Source: an uncultured Poribacteria bacterium
Lineage (GTDB): Bacteria; Poribacteria; WGA-4E; WGA-3G
DNA length: 64,000 bases
Assembly (NCBI GenBank): GCA_951812525.1
Contig: OX638316.1
Span: 1-64,000, forward strand
Direction: 5' to 3'
Both the position numbers and the translations under genes were made by a program. This document shows positions 25,878-35,063 of the stretch, one piece after another (within the stretch, counting starts at the first letter, position 1; the number at the start of each line of letters is the position of its first letter). The notes beneath the pieces are model-generated. The model was not told the DNA's origin and made no database searches. It worked only from the letters and a program-made list of their open reading frames with translations.

Positions 25878-26372
25878 CTATATGGCATGTCCGACTAGTA
25901 GTACTGCTGCTGGCAAGGAAGTAGCAGCAGCCTTTTCAAACGCCCTACTGATACACGGCATATCGTCATCAGTTTCGAGCATCTCATAAGGCAAATCCCA
26001 TGCTTTCAATGTCGGCTCAAGAAAGGTTGCTACAGAATCAATCCAATGTCCATTTGCGTCGCGGTTGTGATACCCGCGATAGCCAATGAACACTACCACC
26101 GGGATTTGCATATTAACAACCGTGCCTCGGATAGCATCGCCGGACTCCAACAATCCTGTATTCTGAATGATAATGACAGGTTTTTTACCGCCGACGTACA
26201 ACCCAGACGCAATAGCAAACGCTTCTCCCTCACGAGTCACCGTGATGACTTCGATTCCTGACGCTGCGCGCAAAATTTCATAAATCCGCGCACTCCCGTT
26301 ATCTGGGACGCCTACGGCATGGGTAATGCCCTGTTTCTTTAATTCATCTACAATGTTTTGCGCTGATGCCAA
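25878..26372 (-). CDS. Sulfopyruvate/phosphonopyruvate decarboxylase alpha-like, ThDP-binding domain
   Basis: A 164-residue protein matching the alpha subunit of sulfopyruvate decarboxylase (ComD) and the N-terminal half of phosphonopyruvate decarboxylase: VGVPDNGSARIY, TREGEAFAIASGLYVGGKKP with the ThDP-activating glutamate, and IQNTGLLESGDAIRG. The start is the TTG at 26372 because AAGGAG lies six bases upstream; the longer frame to 26453 would run through repeat-like DNA. These enzymes need a beta subunit with the pyrophosphate-binding domain, and none is encoded next to it. Either the partner is elsewhere or the gene is a remnant. Confidence 0.82.
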   Translation of the reverse strand: MASAQNIVDELKKQGITHAVGVPDNGSARIYEILRAASGIEVITVTREGEAFAIASGLYVGGKKPVIIIQNTGLLESGDAIRGTVVNMQIPVVVFIGYRGYHNRDANGHWIDSVATFLEPTLKAWDLPYEMLETDDDMPCISRAFEKAAATSLPAAVLLVGHAI

Positions 26373-26471
26373 TTTCTGCTCCTTACTCTCAAATCGGGCG
26401 GGCAAAGTAGTCCTTCCTATCGCATAGATAGGAGTGGACAAGCACAGTGCCACGCCCTACGATACTGAAAT

Positions 26472-28415
26472 CTACTGTCTACCTTCTACCAACGCATCAA
26501 CTACTGTCGGATCGGCGAGGGTTGAGGTATCACCGAGTTCAGCGATGTCGCCTTCGGCTATTTTTCGGAGGATGCGCCGCATAATCTTTCCTGACCTCGT
26601 CTTTGGCAATGCAGGGGTGAACTGAATCTTGTCAGGGGTGGCGATGGGTCCGATATGCTGCCTGACTGCTTGCTTGATACCCGTTTCTACCGTATCAGAC
26701 GGATCTTCACCTGTCATCAGCGTGACGTAGGCATAGATACCTTGTCCCTTGATGTCATGGGGGTAGCCGACCACGGCTGCCTCTGCCACCGCTTCATGTT
26801 GCCCGATTGCGCCTTCAACCTCGGCTGTTCCCAACCGATGCCCAGAGACATTGAGGACATCGTCTACACGGCCTGTAATCCAGTAGTACCCATCTTCATC
26901 GCGTAGTACGCCGTCACCGGTCATATAATAGCCTGGGAATCGGCGAAAATAGGTATCCAAAAACCGTTCGTGGTCACCGTAGACGGTCCGCATGATACCG
27001 GGCCATGGTGTTTTAATACAGAGGTAACCGGTTGCGGGGTTGCCTTCGACTTCGTTTCCTTCTTCGTCGAGTATGACGGGTTCAATCGCAAAGAAGGGGA
27101 ACGTCGCTGAGCCGGGTTTTAGTGGTGTCGCTGCGGGCAGCGGTGTCATGAGAATTCCACCGGTTTCGGTCTGCCACCAGGTATCTATGATTGGGCAGCG
27201 TCCGTCGCCGACGACATTATAGTACCACAGCCATTCAGGCTCTTTGATTGGCTCCCCGACTGTACCGAGCAACCTGAGCGTGGATCGGTCATATTTCTCA
27301 ACCCATGTATCGCCTTCCTTCATCAAGGCGCGCAACGCGGTTGGAGCCGTGTAGAAGATATCAATCCGATGTTTTTCGACGACCTGCCAAAATCTGCCAA
27401 AGTCGGGATAGTTCGGTACGCCTTCAAACATAACGGTAATTGCGCGATTGGCAAGGGGACCGTAGATGATGTAAGAGTGTCCAGTAATCCAACCTATGTC
27501 AGCAGTACACCAGTAAACATCGCCTTCGTGATAGTCAAAAACCTGTTGATAGGTGTAAGACGTGTAGACGAGATAACCGCCTGTAGTATGCAAAACACCT
27601 TTGGGTTTCCCGGTTGAACCAGAGGTATAGAGGATAAAAAGCGGATCTTCAGCATTCATAACCGCCGGTTCACACTCGGTGTCGGCATTTGCCATTACAT
27701 CATGCCACCAAATATCGCGCGAGGCATCAAAATCGACGGCGTCGCCCGTGCGTTTGACAACAACGACCTTCTCAATAGACGGACATTCAGCGACTGCGGC
27801 ATCGGCGTTTGCCTTCATGGGTATGTCGCTACGGGGACCACGCATGGCGGTGTCCTGCGTTATGAGCATTTTACACGCCGAGTCGTTAATCCGATCTCGG
27901 AGGGATTCGGCTGAAAATGCGCCAAAGACGATGGAGTGAACAGCACCAATCCTTGCACACGCTAACATTGCGATTGCCAATTCTGGGACCATCTGTAGAT
28001 AGATACAGACGCGATCGCCTTTTTCAACGCCTTGTGCTTTCAGGACATTGGCAAATTTTTTGACCTCAGCGAGGAGTTCACTATAACTGAATGTCTTATC
28101 TTCAGATGGATCATTTCCCTCCCAGATAACGGCGGTGGCATCACCGTGTCCAGCTTCTATATGCCGATCGAGGCAATTATAGCAAGCGTTCAGCGTGCCG
28201 CCCTCAAACCATTTAATTTCAGCATTGACGAAGTCGTAATCTCGAACGGTATGCCACTTCTGATACCACGTCAACCGCTCCGCAATGGTCGCCCAAAATC
28301 CTTCGGGGTCCTGGACGGATTCGGCATATTGCGCCTCGTACGCCTCTAAACTATTGACGTGTGCATTATCTATAGGATAGGCAGTTTCTGCCGGTGGAAA
28401 AACGTTGCTAGCCAT
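26472..28415 (-). CDS. acs: Acetyl-coenzyme A synthetase
   Basis: A 647-residue AMP-forming acetate-CoA ligase. It converts acetate, ATP and CoA to acetyl-CoA in the cytoplasm. Seen: P-loop-like [14 protein letters not shown], the family motif [16 protein letters not shown] in the hinge region, and K610 in [11 protein letters not shown], the lysine that is acetylated in regulated Acs enzymes. Length is full. GAGGAG precedes the ATG. The ThDP gene downstream on the same strand starts 99 bases later. Acetyl-CoA feeds the respiratory metabolism implied by the nuo genes. Confidence 0.96.
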   Translation of the reverse strand: MASNVFPPAETAYPIDNAHVNSLEAYEAQYAESVQDPEGFWATIAERLTWYQKWHTVRDYDFVNAEIKWFEGGTLNACYNCLDRHIEAGHGDATAVIWEGNDPSEDKTFSYSELLAEVKKFANVLKAQGVEKGDRVCIYLQMVPELAIAMLACARIGAVHSIVFGAFSAESLRDRINDSACKMLITQDTAMRGPRSDIPMKANADAAVAECPSIEKVVVVKRTGDAVDFDASRDIWWHDVMANADTECEPAVMNAEDPLFILYTSGSTGKPKGVLHTTGGYLVYTSYTYQQVFDYHEGDVYWCTADIGWITGHSYIIYGPLANRAITVMFEGVPNYPDFGRFWQVVEKHRIDIFYTAPTALRALMKEGDTWVEKYDRSTLRLLGTVGEPIKEPEWLWYYNVVGDGRCPIIDTWWQTETGGILMTPLPAATPLKPGSATFPFFAIEPVILDEEGNEVEGNPATGYLCIKTPWPGIMRTVYGDHERFLDTYFRRFPGYYMTGDGVLRDEDGYYWITGRVDDVLNVSGHRLGTAEVEGAIGQHEAVAEAAVVGYPHDIKGQGIYAYVTLMTGEDPSDTVETGIKQAVRQHIGPIATPDKIQFTPALPKTRSGKIMRRILRKIAEGDIAELGDTSTLADPTVVDALVEGRQ

Positions 28416-28521
28416 TTTATATTTTCATCTCCTCTGTGAATCAATCTGGAGCACGCACTCAAAACGCTCCTACAAGTTGTTATTTTGCATATTTTATAGC
28501 AAAGCTGTGCACGTGTCAACC

Positions 28522-29250
28522 TCAAAAGCGAAGGAAAAGGACAGCCACCACATCCATTGTCATCGCAACAAACCAGTGAATTGCTGCTCCATAAAGAAAT
28601 GTACGCGTTTCTAAAGCGAGTACACCGAGCAACACACCAGCAATGATTGAACCGAGTGCTTCTGGTAATGGCTTTGAATAGTGCATTACCGCAAAAGGGA
28701 TCGTTTGAATCAAAATGGTGTAGTTCCCGAATTTCCGTTCTAATCCGAAGAGCATAAACCCACGGAAGAAGTACTCCCAAGAAAACATGTACACGCCGTA
28801 CGCGAGTTGATAAGGTAAAAATGTCTGCCAACTGCCTGCGACGACTTTGCTGAGTGGATACTTCGCAAGGAAAGGCGGATATACAATGACTGCGAGGATA
28901 ACCACCGGAATCATTAGTACCCATGCTACCCCAGTTATGCTCCATCCGAGTTTCTGATTTCCGAGTTGGAAACCGTAGTGGCTCAAACGTTCTCCGGTTC
29001 CAAATCTGGCAACGATAGCGGGGATGAGTAGCAACGTAATTGCTGTGGTCAAAAACCAGTAATAATAGGGATAGCTTTCTGCCAGTGGTCCACTTCCGAG
29101 GTATTCTGCGAAATGGCGGTTGAAAAAACTCCGTCGGCTATAATATCTGTGCAGCGTTAGTAGGAGTGCTGAGGCAAGTAATATGACTGTCGCCTGTCGT
29201 TCCCAACCACGCAAATACTTCTCTTTTAAGGTTTGAATCTGGGAAATCAT
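28522..29250 (-). CDS. CPBP-family intramembrane protease
   Basis: A 242-residue integral membrane protein with about six to eight hydrophobic segments. The CPBP/Abi motifs are FSWEYFFRGFMLFG (motif 1), FAVMHY (motif 2) and ALETRTFLYGAAIHW (motif 3). Motif 1 is usually EExxxRG; here the first position is W and only the second glutamate remains, a variant also seen in some bacterial subfamilies. It may cleave or modify prenylated or other membrane proteins. It lies between acs and a MITE-bearing gap, on its own. Confidence 0.8.
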   Translation of the reverse strand: MISQIQTLKEKYLRGWERQATVILLASALLLTLHRYYSRRSFFNRHFAEYLGSGPLAESYPYYYWFLTTAITLLLIPAIVARFGTGERLSHYGFQLGNQKLGWSITGVAWVLMIPVVILAVIVYPPFLAKYPLSKVVAGSWQTFLPYQLAYGVYMFSWEYFFRGFMLFGLERKFGNYTILIQTIPFAVMHYSKPLPEALGSIIAGVLLGVLALETRTFLYGAAIHWFVAMTMDVVAVLFLRF

Positions 29251-29325
29251 CTTGACATCTCGTCGGTTTTAGGATATTATACCGTCATTCGCGAAAATTA
29301 GCAATAGACTGATGCCAGGGTATTA

Positions 29326-29464
29326 GGGTCATTTAGTTTTAAGAAATAAGTTTACTTATGTAAAGGATTCCTGTTGATGGACGCCCGAATTTATTCGGGT
29401 TACATGTCCTGTCCCGAACAAGTTCGGGCGTCCGGATATAAATTATTGGAAAACTAAATGCCCC
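29326..29464. mobile_element. MITE-like element, TIR GGGKCATTTAGTTTT, TA duplication
   Basis: GGGTCATTTAGTTTT at 29326-29340 is inverted as AAAACTAAATGCCCC at 29450-29464, and both ends are flanked by TA. The 139 bp inside carry no gene but two hairpins, CCCGAAT/ATTCGGG at 29383-29398 and CCCGAAC/GTTCGGG beyond it, enclosed by GGACGCCCGAA...TTCGGGCGTCC. A third end-like sequence, GGGTCATTCAGAGGG, lies at 29478. A second copy with the same ends is at 34807-34923. Size, ends and TA duplication suggest a non-autonomous IS630/mariner-like derivative. Confidence 0.65.
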
Positions 29465-29520
29465 TAGCCAGGGTATAGGGTCATTCAGAGGGCGATTGAT
29501 GGGGTTGGGATATCGTAAAT

Positions 29521-29548
29521 ACCACAAACTAACAGTTTGTGGTACAAA
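29521..29548. repeat. CTAACAG hairpin, copy 1
   Basis: CCACAAACT-AAC-AGTTTGTGG followed by TACAAA. The same loop and tail with changed but still pairing stems occur at 46093-46120 and 50446-50473, and a half copy is at 13882-13897. Confidence 0.75.
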
Positions 29549-29615
29549 TAGTTTGGAGTGGAGGACGACCGGTGTTGCCTACCGAGACGGTAGAGCATTT
29601 AGCTAAAAGGATAGG

Positions 29616-30632
29616 ATGTTTGCACTTGAGCAAATCAAAAGGATCTTAATCATCAGACTTGCGCCGTTGGGTGAAACGGTTTTGACGACCCCTGTCATTC
29701 GTGCCTTACGCCAACACTTTCGTGACGCTCATATTGCCTACATGGTAGCACCAACGCGAGAGGATTTAGTATCAGCGAATCCACACCTGAACGAGGTCCT
29801 TACATATCAGGCTTCGGTGCCGAAACTCATCTATCAAATTGCGCAAAGAAGATTCCAAATGGCGGTTGTGTTACAGCCCACCTTTCGTTTAGTGCTTCAC
29901 ACGTTTCTTGCTCGAATTCCGTTCCGCGTCGGATTTGAAACGAACGCTGGTGGAAAGAAGTTGTTAAGCCTCGCAGCACCGAACAACACAGCGCAGCATG
30001 AAACACAACGTTATCTCGATGTCGTTCGTGGGATAGGCATCGAAGTAGCAGACAATGAACCGGAAGTATTCGTTGACAGTGCTGGCATAGCATGGGTGAA
30101 TAATTTCGTTGAGAACCAGAAGCTTAACGATAATCGTCCTATCATCGGTCTTAATCCGGGTGCGGCTACTGTCTATCGCCGCTGGAACGTATCGAACTTT
30201 GCTACTCTTGGCGATCGGCTTCACGAAACTTACAATGCACATATTGTCATCACAACTGGACCGCGGGAAGGTGAGTTGGCAGATCAGGTAGTGCAACAGA
30301 TGTCGTATTCACCTATTATTGTTAATCAAACAACGCCAATGCAACTCGCGGCACTCCTGCAGCGGTGCAACCTATATATCAGCAACGATACAGGACCGAT
30401 GCACCTCAGCACCGCCGTCAAAACACCAACCGTTGCTCTGTTCGGTGCGTCAAACCTCATCCAGTGGTCACCACCGTGGGATAAACATGCAGTGGTTGCC
30501 CGTCAAGCGTGTCCGTTTATGAAAACACTGTCAGCCAGGGAGTGGGATACGCATACCGGCCGCGCACGCGAGAACTTTGCGGTAATTACCCCGGACGCTG
30601 TTATGGCAACAGTGGAGAAACTCGCATGGTGA
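29616..30632 (+). CDS. Glycosyltransferase family 9 (heptosyltransferase-like)
   Basis: A 338-residue GT9-family protein of the ADP-heptose:LPS heptosyltransferase type. Seen: ILIIRLAPLGETVLTTPVIRAL at the N terminus (the family's R-x-G-D-x-x-L motif in altered form), GLNPGAATVYRRW for the nucleotide-binding half, and SNDTGPMHLSTAVKTPTVALFG, the conserved acceptor/donor loop. It would transfer a sugar during envelope polysaccharide or LPS core assembly at the inner face of the membrane. AAAGGA precedes the ATG. The next gene overlaps its end by seven bases. Confidence 0.9.
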   Translation: MFALEQIKRILIIRLAPLGETVLTTPVIRALRQHFRDAHIAYMVAPTREDLVSANPHLNEVLTYQASVPKLIYQIAQRRFQMAVVLQPTFRLVLHTFLARIPFRVGFETNAGGKKLLSLAAPNNTAQHETQRYLDVVRGIGIEVADNEPEVFVDSAGIAWVNNFVENQKLNDNRPIIGLNPGAATVYRRWNVSNFATLGDRLHETYNAHIVITTGPREGELADQVVQQMSYSPIIVNQTTPMQLAALLQRCNLYISNDTGPMHLSTAVKTPTVALFGASNLIQWSPPWDKHAVVARQACPFMKTLSAREWDTHTGRARENFAVITPDAVMATVEKLAW

Positions 30633-32119
30633 AATCTGAACGTGACCAGATGGAAGCGTTGGATGTACAACGCATCATAAATTGTCTAACCGATATCCGT
30701 TCAAGAATGTATCGGCAAGCACTCTTGGAAACGGTCGCATTGACATTTTTTTGCGGTCTCATTCTGCTCGCCATTTTATTTTTCCTGAATCGACTGGTTC
30801 CATTACCGATAGGAACGTCAAGTATTAGTTGGATCGTCATGTCCTTGGCTGCGATTGTAGGTGCTTGTTTCAGCATTAAACACCGGAAGGAACTACTATT
30901 TGTTGCGCAGGCTGTTGACGAAAAAATGGAGCTTAGGGAGCGACTCGGTACGGCGTTTGGGTTAATACAGGACACTCCACAAGGCGAGTTTGCGCAATTC
31001 CAAATTCGGGACGCTGCCGAGACTGTAACAACCTTAGACATCGAAAAAATAAGTCCTTATCGCGCCCCAAAGCTATTGCGCCTGTTTCCTATTCCACTCT
31101 TGCTGATAGGGCTTTCTTTCGCCACCCCACCTCTCTACGATACGCCCCAACCACTTACCGAGTCCCAGCAGCAGGCATTAGATAGTGTTATCCAAAATCT
31201 GGAAGGGAAACAGGTTAAAAACCCAATCCTACAGGAGCACATTCGCGGCACAGTGAACCGGTTGAAAGCCGCAACGGATCTTGGGACAGCACAGGAGCAT
31301 CTTGGCAATTTAAATAGAGAAGTCCGTAAACAAAAATCAGAACAAGACGTTATTACCAAAACGACTGAAACAAGCCAACATTTTCGGGGTATGGATGCCG
31401 ACCAACTGGCATCAGAACTGAAGGATCTCACAGAACAGGCTGAGATACCACCTGAGCTTCAAGCAGAACTGCAGAGTCTCTTTGAACGCTTGGCTGACAG
31501 CCTTCCAGATGGCACACTTCGTAACGCATTGAATCAGATTCAAGGTAGGAGCGTCACCCCCGAAAGTTTGCGGGATATTATTGATGCCCTTCAGAAAACC
31601 GAAACATTGACACAGCTGGCGCAGTTGGAAACAGACTTGGTAGCAAATCGGAAAGAGTTAGCAATTGCGGACATCGAAACGACAACTTCGGGTGGTGGCA
31701 TCGCCAATATGGATGGCACACCTGGTCAAAATGCAGGCACTCGCGAGGTGCAAGGCACCCGTGAAGCCTCATCGAATGCTGAATCTGAGTCATTATCAGG
31801 ATCAGTTGATGACGAAAAAAAGCAGAACCCTATAGATGAAGGAAATCGAACAACACCACTGACTGGGGATGAGACCCCGAATTTAAATATTAATGGCGAA
31901 AATCTGACTCTCACAGCTCCTTCTTCTGGTGATTCAGAAAGTTTCTCTGGTGTTTTTACGGGCGAACCTCGTGCGAACGCGCCTGCATACCTTCCGTTCA
32001 GCGATGTAGTTCTCAATGCTGAGCGAGCGTATGCCGAAGCCGTAAACAACAACCGTATTCCCGTAAAATATCGAACACAGATCAAAGCATATTTGGAGGC
32101 AATTTCTGAAAAAAAATGA
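30626..32119 (+). CDS. Membrane-anchored coiled protein of unknown function
   Basis: A 497-residue protein that I do not recognise beyond a loose likeness to DUF4175-type membrane proteins. Two membrane segments lie at about residues 33-51 and 64-80, followed by VAQAVDEKMELRERLGTAF, then a third hydrophobic stretch near 150 and a long, Gln/Glu-rich helical domain (about 165-370). The C-terminal part is Ser/Thr/Asn-rich and probably disordered before a short helical end. The start ATG overlaps the glycosyltransferase stop (ATGGTGA), so the two are translationally coupled; the following gene overlaps its own stop. A role in the envelope is inferred from context. Confidence 0.75.
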   Translation: MVKSERDQMEALDVQRIINCLTDIRSRMYRQALLETVALTFFCGLILLAILFFLNRLVPLPIGTSSISWIVMSLAAIVGACFSIKHRKELLFVAQAVDEKMELRERLGTAFGLIQDTPQGEFAQFQIRDAAETVTTLDIEKISPYRAPKLLRLFPIPLLLIGLSFATPPLYDTPQPLTESQQQALDSVIQNLEGKQVKNPILQEHIRGTVNRLKAATDLGTAQEHLGNLNREVRKQKSEQDVITKTTETSQHFRGMDADQLASELKDLTEQAEIPPELQAELQSLFERLADSLPDGTLRNALNQIQGRSVTPESLRDIIDALQKTETLTQLAQLETDLVANRKELAIADIETTTSGGGIANMDGTPGQNAGTREVQGTREASSNAESESLSGSVDDEKKQNPIDEGNRTTPLTGDETPNLNINGENLTLTAPSSGDSESFSGVFTGEPRANAPAYLPFSDVVLNAERAYAEAVNNNRIPVKYRTQIKAYLEAISEKK

Positions 32120-32796
32120 AAAAAAGCTTAATTAAAATCCTGATGGCTGTCGGCATCTTTATAGTGGTTTATCTTGTGCTGAGATACTATGGCATAACAG
32201 AACATATTCGATTAGAAAACGTCCCGAAAATCAAAACGTGGGTAGAAAGTTTTGGCGTAATAGCACCACTGGTCTATATTGGGCTTTATCTTATATCTAC
32301 TATTTTCTTTCTTCCGGGTTCGCCTGTAACCGTATTAGCAGGTTTTGTTTTCGGACCTTTATGGGGTGTTTTTTACGCATCTATCGCCTCTATTATTTCG
32401 GTCGCTTGTGCTTTCTTGGTAGCTCGCTACGTTGCCCGCGATCTTGTCGAAGGGTGGGTGAGGGACAACGCACAATTCCGCAAGATAGATACGCAGGTTG
32501 AAGAACAGGGATGGCGCATTTTGATGTTTACACGCTTGGTTCCGATTTTCCCGTTTAACCTGCAAAACTACGCTTATGGATTAACCAGCATTAGGTTTTC
32601 CACATTCGTATTTATCTCTGCTATCTTTATGTTACCGGGAACAACGGCGTGGGTTCTGCTTGGTGGTGCATTTGTTAGCGGTGAGGGTAATGTATGGAAG
32701 ACGATGCTCTACCTCGGAATTGCGGGTGTGTTCATGCTTGCGTTATCGTTCGCCCCGAACATCCTTCGGAAATATCAAGCCAAAAACAGCGATTAG
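32116..32796 (+). CDS. TVP38/TMEM64-family membrane protein
   Basis: A 226-residue inner-membrane protein of the DedA/VTT superfamily. It has an N-terminal helix and the family core FLPGSPVTVLAGFVFGPLWG, the amphipathic RLVPIFPFNLQNYAYGLT and a later helical hairpin. VTT proteins act as lipid or substrate transporters or scramblases. Its ATG overlaps the stop of the previous gene (ATGA), giving a three-gene envelope operon with the glycosyltransferase. It ends ten bases from the convergent CCA-transferase gene without a visible terminator. Confidence 0.9.
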   Translation: MKKSLIKILMAVGIFIVVYLVLRYYGITEHIRLENVPKIKTWVESFGVIAPLVYIGLYLISTIFFLPGSPVTVLAGFVFGPLWGVFYASIASIISVACAFLVARYVARDLVEGWVRDNAQFRKIDTQVEEQGWRILMFTRLVPIFPFNLQNYAYGLTSIRFSTFVFISAIFMLPGTTAWVLLGGAFVSGEGNVWKTMLYLGIAGVFMLALSFAPNILRKYQAKNSD

Positions 32797-32806
32797 GCAA
32801 GCAAAT

Positions 32807-34141
32807 TTACTGCGACTGGCGAATTAATACCTCTACAGCAGCAAGGGCTTCTTCACGCGTCCGGATCTCACCATTAAATTGGCGTTCTTCGATCTGTTCC
32901 AGCAAATCCCCGAGTTGTTTTCCTTCTTTTAAGTGGAAAATCTGAATCAGATCGTTACCAGTAATGAGCCTTCCCCGTTTGCGAATTGGTAGGATATGTT
33001 CATGGTAGGTATCAGCGATCTGTTTAATGATTACTGAATCGATGGCACGCGATGCTGCTGCATAGAGAAGCACACCCCACCAATCTGATGGAGCAGTCCT
33101 GAGGAAACAAATTATTCGTTCACGGGTCAGTTGCCGATTCGGATCTTCAAAAAATTGTTGGTACTTAGAGATGACAGCCTCTATAAATTGCGTTGCTTTG
33201 CGGCTCAACTGAAGGCATTCTCCAATATCGGCAAAGTTGCCATCCAAAAGTAGACTGAGTTTAATCAAGGAATATCGGCTAACGCCACCCCCCAATTCCT
33301 CTTGGAGATAGTTATCGATTTCCTTAGCGTAAGCGCGAAGTGGGATCGGAATCGGTGTGTTCTCAAACGTTTCGAGCGTTTGCCATGACATATCTGCTCG
33401 GTTTACAACAGGCAGCACCTGCGCTAGTAGCCCTACCGCATCCATCTGCCGTAAATATGGGTGTGCCTTCTCAACATCAAGAATCTTCATTAATTCGTCG
33501 CGACACCGTTCCGCTGCAACGCTCGGCAACAATTCTTGGTGTTTCTGGACTAAGGCGAATGCATTCTGCGAAATTGCAAATCCCAGTTGCGCTGCAAATC
33601 TGTAAATTCGCAGTAGTCGGATCGGGTCGGCTAAGATCACCTCTTCACTTGGGAACCGAAGTAGTCCTGTTTCCAAGTCATCCATACCGCCACATGGATC
33701 AATCACACGACAGAAATTGGATTTGTGGGTTTGGTGTGTAAGCGTGTCTACATTCTCAAACACAATTGCCATTGCATTGATTGTTAAGTCTCGCAGACGT
33801 AAATCGTCAGCGAGTGATGCGGCTCGAAATTGCACAAAATCCATGCTTAATCGTGATGGATCGGAAAAACCGTCTTGCTTTACAATTACGCGGGCAGTGG
33901 GAGGGTTTTCTTCAAGTGCGATGCAAGTCGCTCTGATACTAGCAGCAAACGCTTTAGCAAAGTGAATTGCATCAGTAGCCAGCGCAAAATCAAAATCTGT
34001 GGTCTGACGCTTGAGGAGCAGATCCCGAACGCAGCCTCCGACGAGATAGAGGCGTACGTTCTGCACCTTAGCAAAAGTGTCAAGAGCCTGCATAGCGCGG
34101 TTACGAAACAATTCTTGGAGGGTTAGTGTGTTAATTTTCAT
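32807..34141 (-). CDS. CCA tRNA nucleotidyltransferase / poly(A) polymerase family
   Basis: A 444-residue class II nucleotidyltransferase. The head domain shows LVGGCVRDLLLKRQTTDFDFAL with the catalytic DxD, then the basic motif RDLTINAMAI, and the RNA-contact part DPIRLLRIYRFAAQLGF. It should add or repair the tRNA 3' CCA end; PcnB-type polyadenylation cannot be excluded by eye. The start ATG overlaps the stop of the upstream gene by four bases (ATGA on the minus strand), so it is coupled to the YdjM-like gene. Confidence 0.9.
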   Translation of the reverse strand: MKINTLTLQELFRNRAMQALDTFAKVQNVRLYLVGGCVRDLLLKRQTTDFDFALATDAIHFAKAFAASIRATCIALEENPPTARVIVKQDGFSDPSRLSMDFVQFRAASLADDLRLRDLTINAMAIVFENVDTLTHQTHKSNFCRVIDPCGGMDDLETGLLRFPSEEVILADPIRLLRIYRFAAQLGFAISQNAFALVQKHQELLPSVAAERCRDELMKILDVEKAHPYLRQMDAVGLLAQVLPVVNRADMSWQTLETFENTPIPIPLRAYAKEIDNYLQEELGGGVSRYSLIKLSLLLDGNFADIGECLQLSRKATQFIEAVISKYQQFFEDPNRQLTRERIICFLRTAPSDWWGVLLYAAASRAIDSVIIKQIADTYHEHILPIRKRGRLITGNDLIQIFHLKEGKQLGDLLEQIEERQFNGEIRTREEALAAVEVLIRQSQ

Positions 34142-34749
34142 TGGCTCGCCCGTACCTTGCGTCGCTGTGCTTTACGGGAGCGAAACAGAATTCCGTCCAG
34201 ATAAAGATGGCTCGCATAACCGATGAAACTCGCCACGTAGAATGGTAAGCCGGTAAGGATAAGACTTGGGAGTTCTTCCGATTCAAGTAATGCATCAAAC
34301 GCGCCTAAGGGTGTGCCGCCACTGTGCCACTCTGGATATGTAGCATAAATCGGCACCAACAGAAACACGCCAGGCAGTAGAATCATCGTAATTCTGGCAT
34401 GCGTCCATCCGCGATGTTTGCTCATAATTGGAAGCATGGCGAATAGACCCAACAACGCCGATTCCAGATACTTTCGCCAAAAAGCAATTAGGGCGACATT
34501 CAGTACAAACAGGATTGTATAAAATATCTTTTGGCTCTTGCTCTTTATATCAACATCTGGCCACAATCCGAACAACACCGCAATCGCAAAACAACCAACA
34601 ACCTTAAGAGGGTTCAAGGAAATAGTTGGATTCCACGCCGCTGGGACTGCGTAAAGGACGGAAACAGCAATAGTTGAGATAAGGGAGACGATGAAGAAGG
34701 TGCTATAAGCCACCAACCCGCCGATCCAGTGTTCACGAAACATGCTCAT
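34138..34749 (-). CDS. YdjM-like membrane-bound metal-dependent hydrolase
   Basis: A protein of about 203 residues with five hydrophobic segments. The signature is PDVDIKS and KHRGWTHARITM, the histidine/aspartate pattern of the YdjM (LexA-binding, membrane-bound hydrolase) family. Its substrate is not known. Start candidates are ATG 34749 and 34743; a TTG further out is not needed. A TATAAT lies only eight bases ahead of 34749 on the minus strand, so the message may be nearly leaderless. It is the first gene of the two-gene operon with the CCA transferase. Confidence 0.78.
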   Translation of the reverse strand: MSMFREHWIGGLVAYSTFFIVSLISTIAVSVLYAVPAAWNPTISLNPLKVVGCFAIAVLFGLWPDVDIKSKSQKIFYTILFVLNVALIAFWRKYLESALLGLFAMLPIMSKHRGWTHARITMILLPGVFLLVPIYATYPEWHSGGTPLGAFDALLESEELPSLILTGLPFYVASFIGYASHLYLDGILFRSRKAQRRKVRASQ

Positions 34750-34757
34750 AAGCAAAT

Positions 34758-34763
34758 ATTATA
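34758..34763 (-). promoter_or_regulatory. -10 box very close to the YdjM-like start
   Basis: A perfect TATAAT on the minus strand ends eight bases before the ATG at 34749. A transcript starting about seven bases after it would begin at the start codon. The -35 region (TTTCGT at 17 bases) is weak. Confidence 0.45.
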
Positions 34764-34806
34764 GCATATCTTATAGAAAAACGAAACTGAATTTCGATCA
34801 GCTCCA

Positions 34807-34923
34807 GGGGTATTCAGTCTCGCGATTGTCGTCAATTTTCCAAGGCAGTCGCGAACTGGAACTCGCTCCTACTGGGAGGTGTCGGAAACCGGAGTTCCCT
34901 CCTACAGAAAAACTGAATGCCCC
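34807..34923. mobile_element. MITE-like element, second copy, with two CTAC hairpins
   Basis: GGGGTATTCAGTCT at 34807 is inverted as ACTGAATGCCCC ending at 34923, with CA on both flanks. The ends match the element at 29326-29464 (consensus GGGGCATTYAGTTTT). Inside are two hairpins with CTAC tails: GCGAACT...ACTCGC then TCCTACT at 34850-34872, and GGAAAC-CGGA-GTTCC then CTCCTACA at 34884-34907. No gene is present between 34750 and 35063. Confidence 0.6.
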
Positions 34924-35063
34924 CATTTTAATTTGACTTTATATCAGAGGTTATGATACAATTATGTAATAATCATTGAGGATCTTATCACTAACTCGTT
35001 AGAAATTCTGGTCTGCGGGCGAAATTTAGAAAGATTATGTCCCACTAATTAAGGAAGGTTAAG

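Noticed and set aside
28370-28945. 191-codon ORF on the minus strand overlapping the CPBP gene
   Set aside because: Out-of-frame shadow; Cys/Arg/His-rich and overlapping two clear genes.
33340-33741. 133-codon ORF opposite the CCA transferase gene
   Set aside because: Lies entirely within a conserved gene on the other strand and has no family marks.
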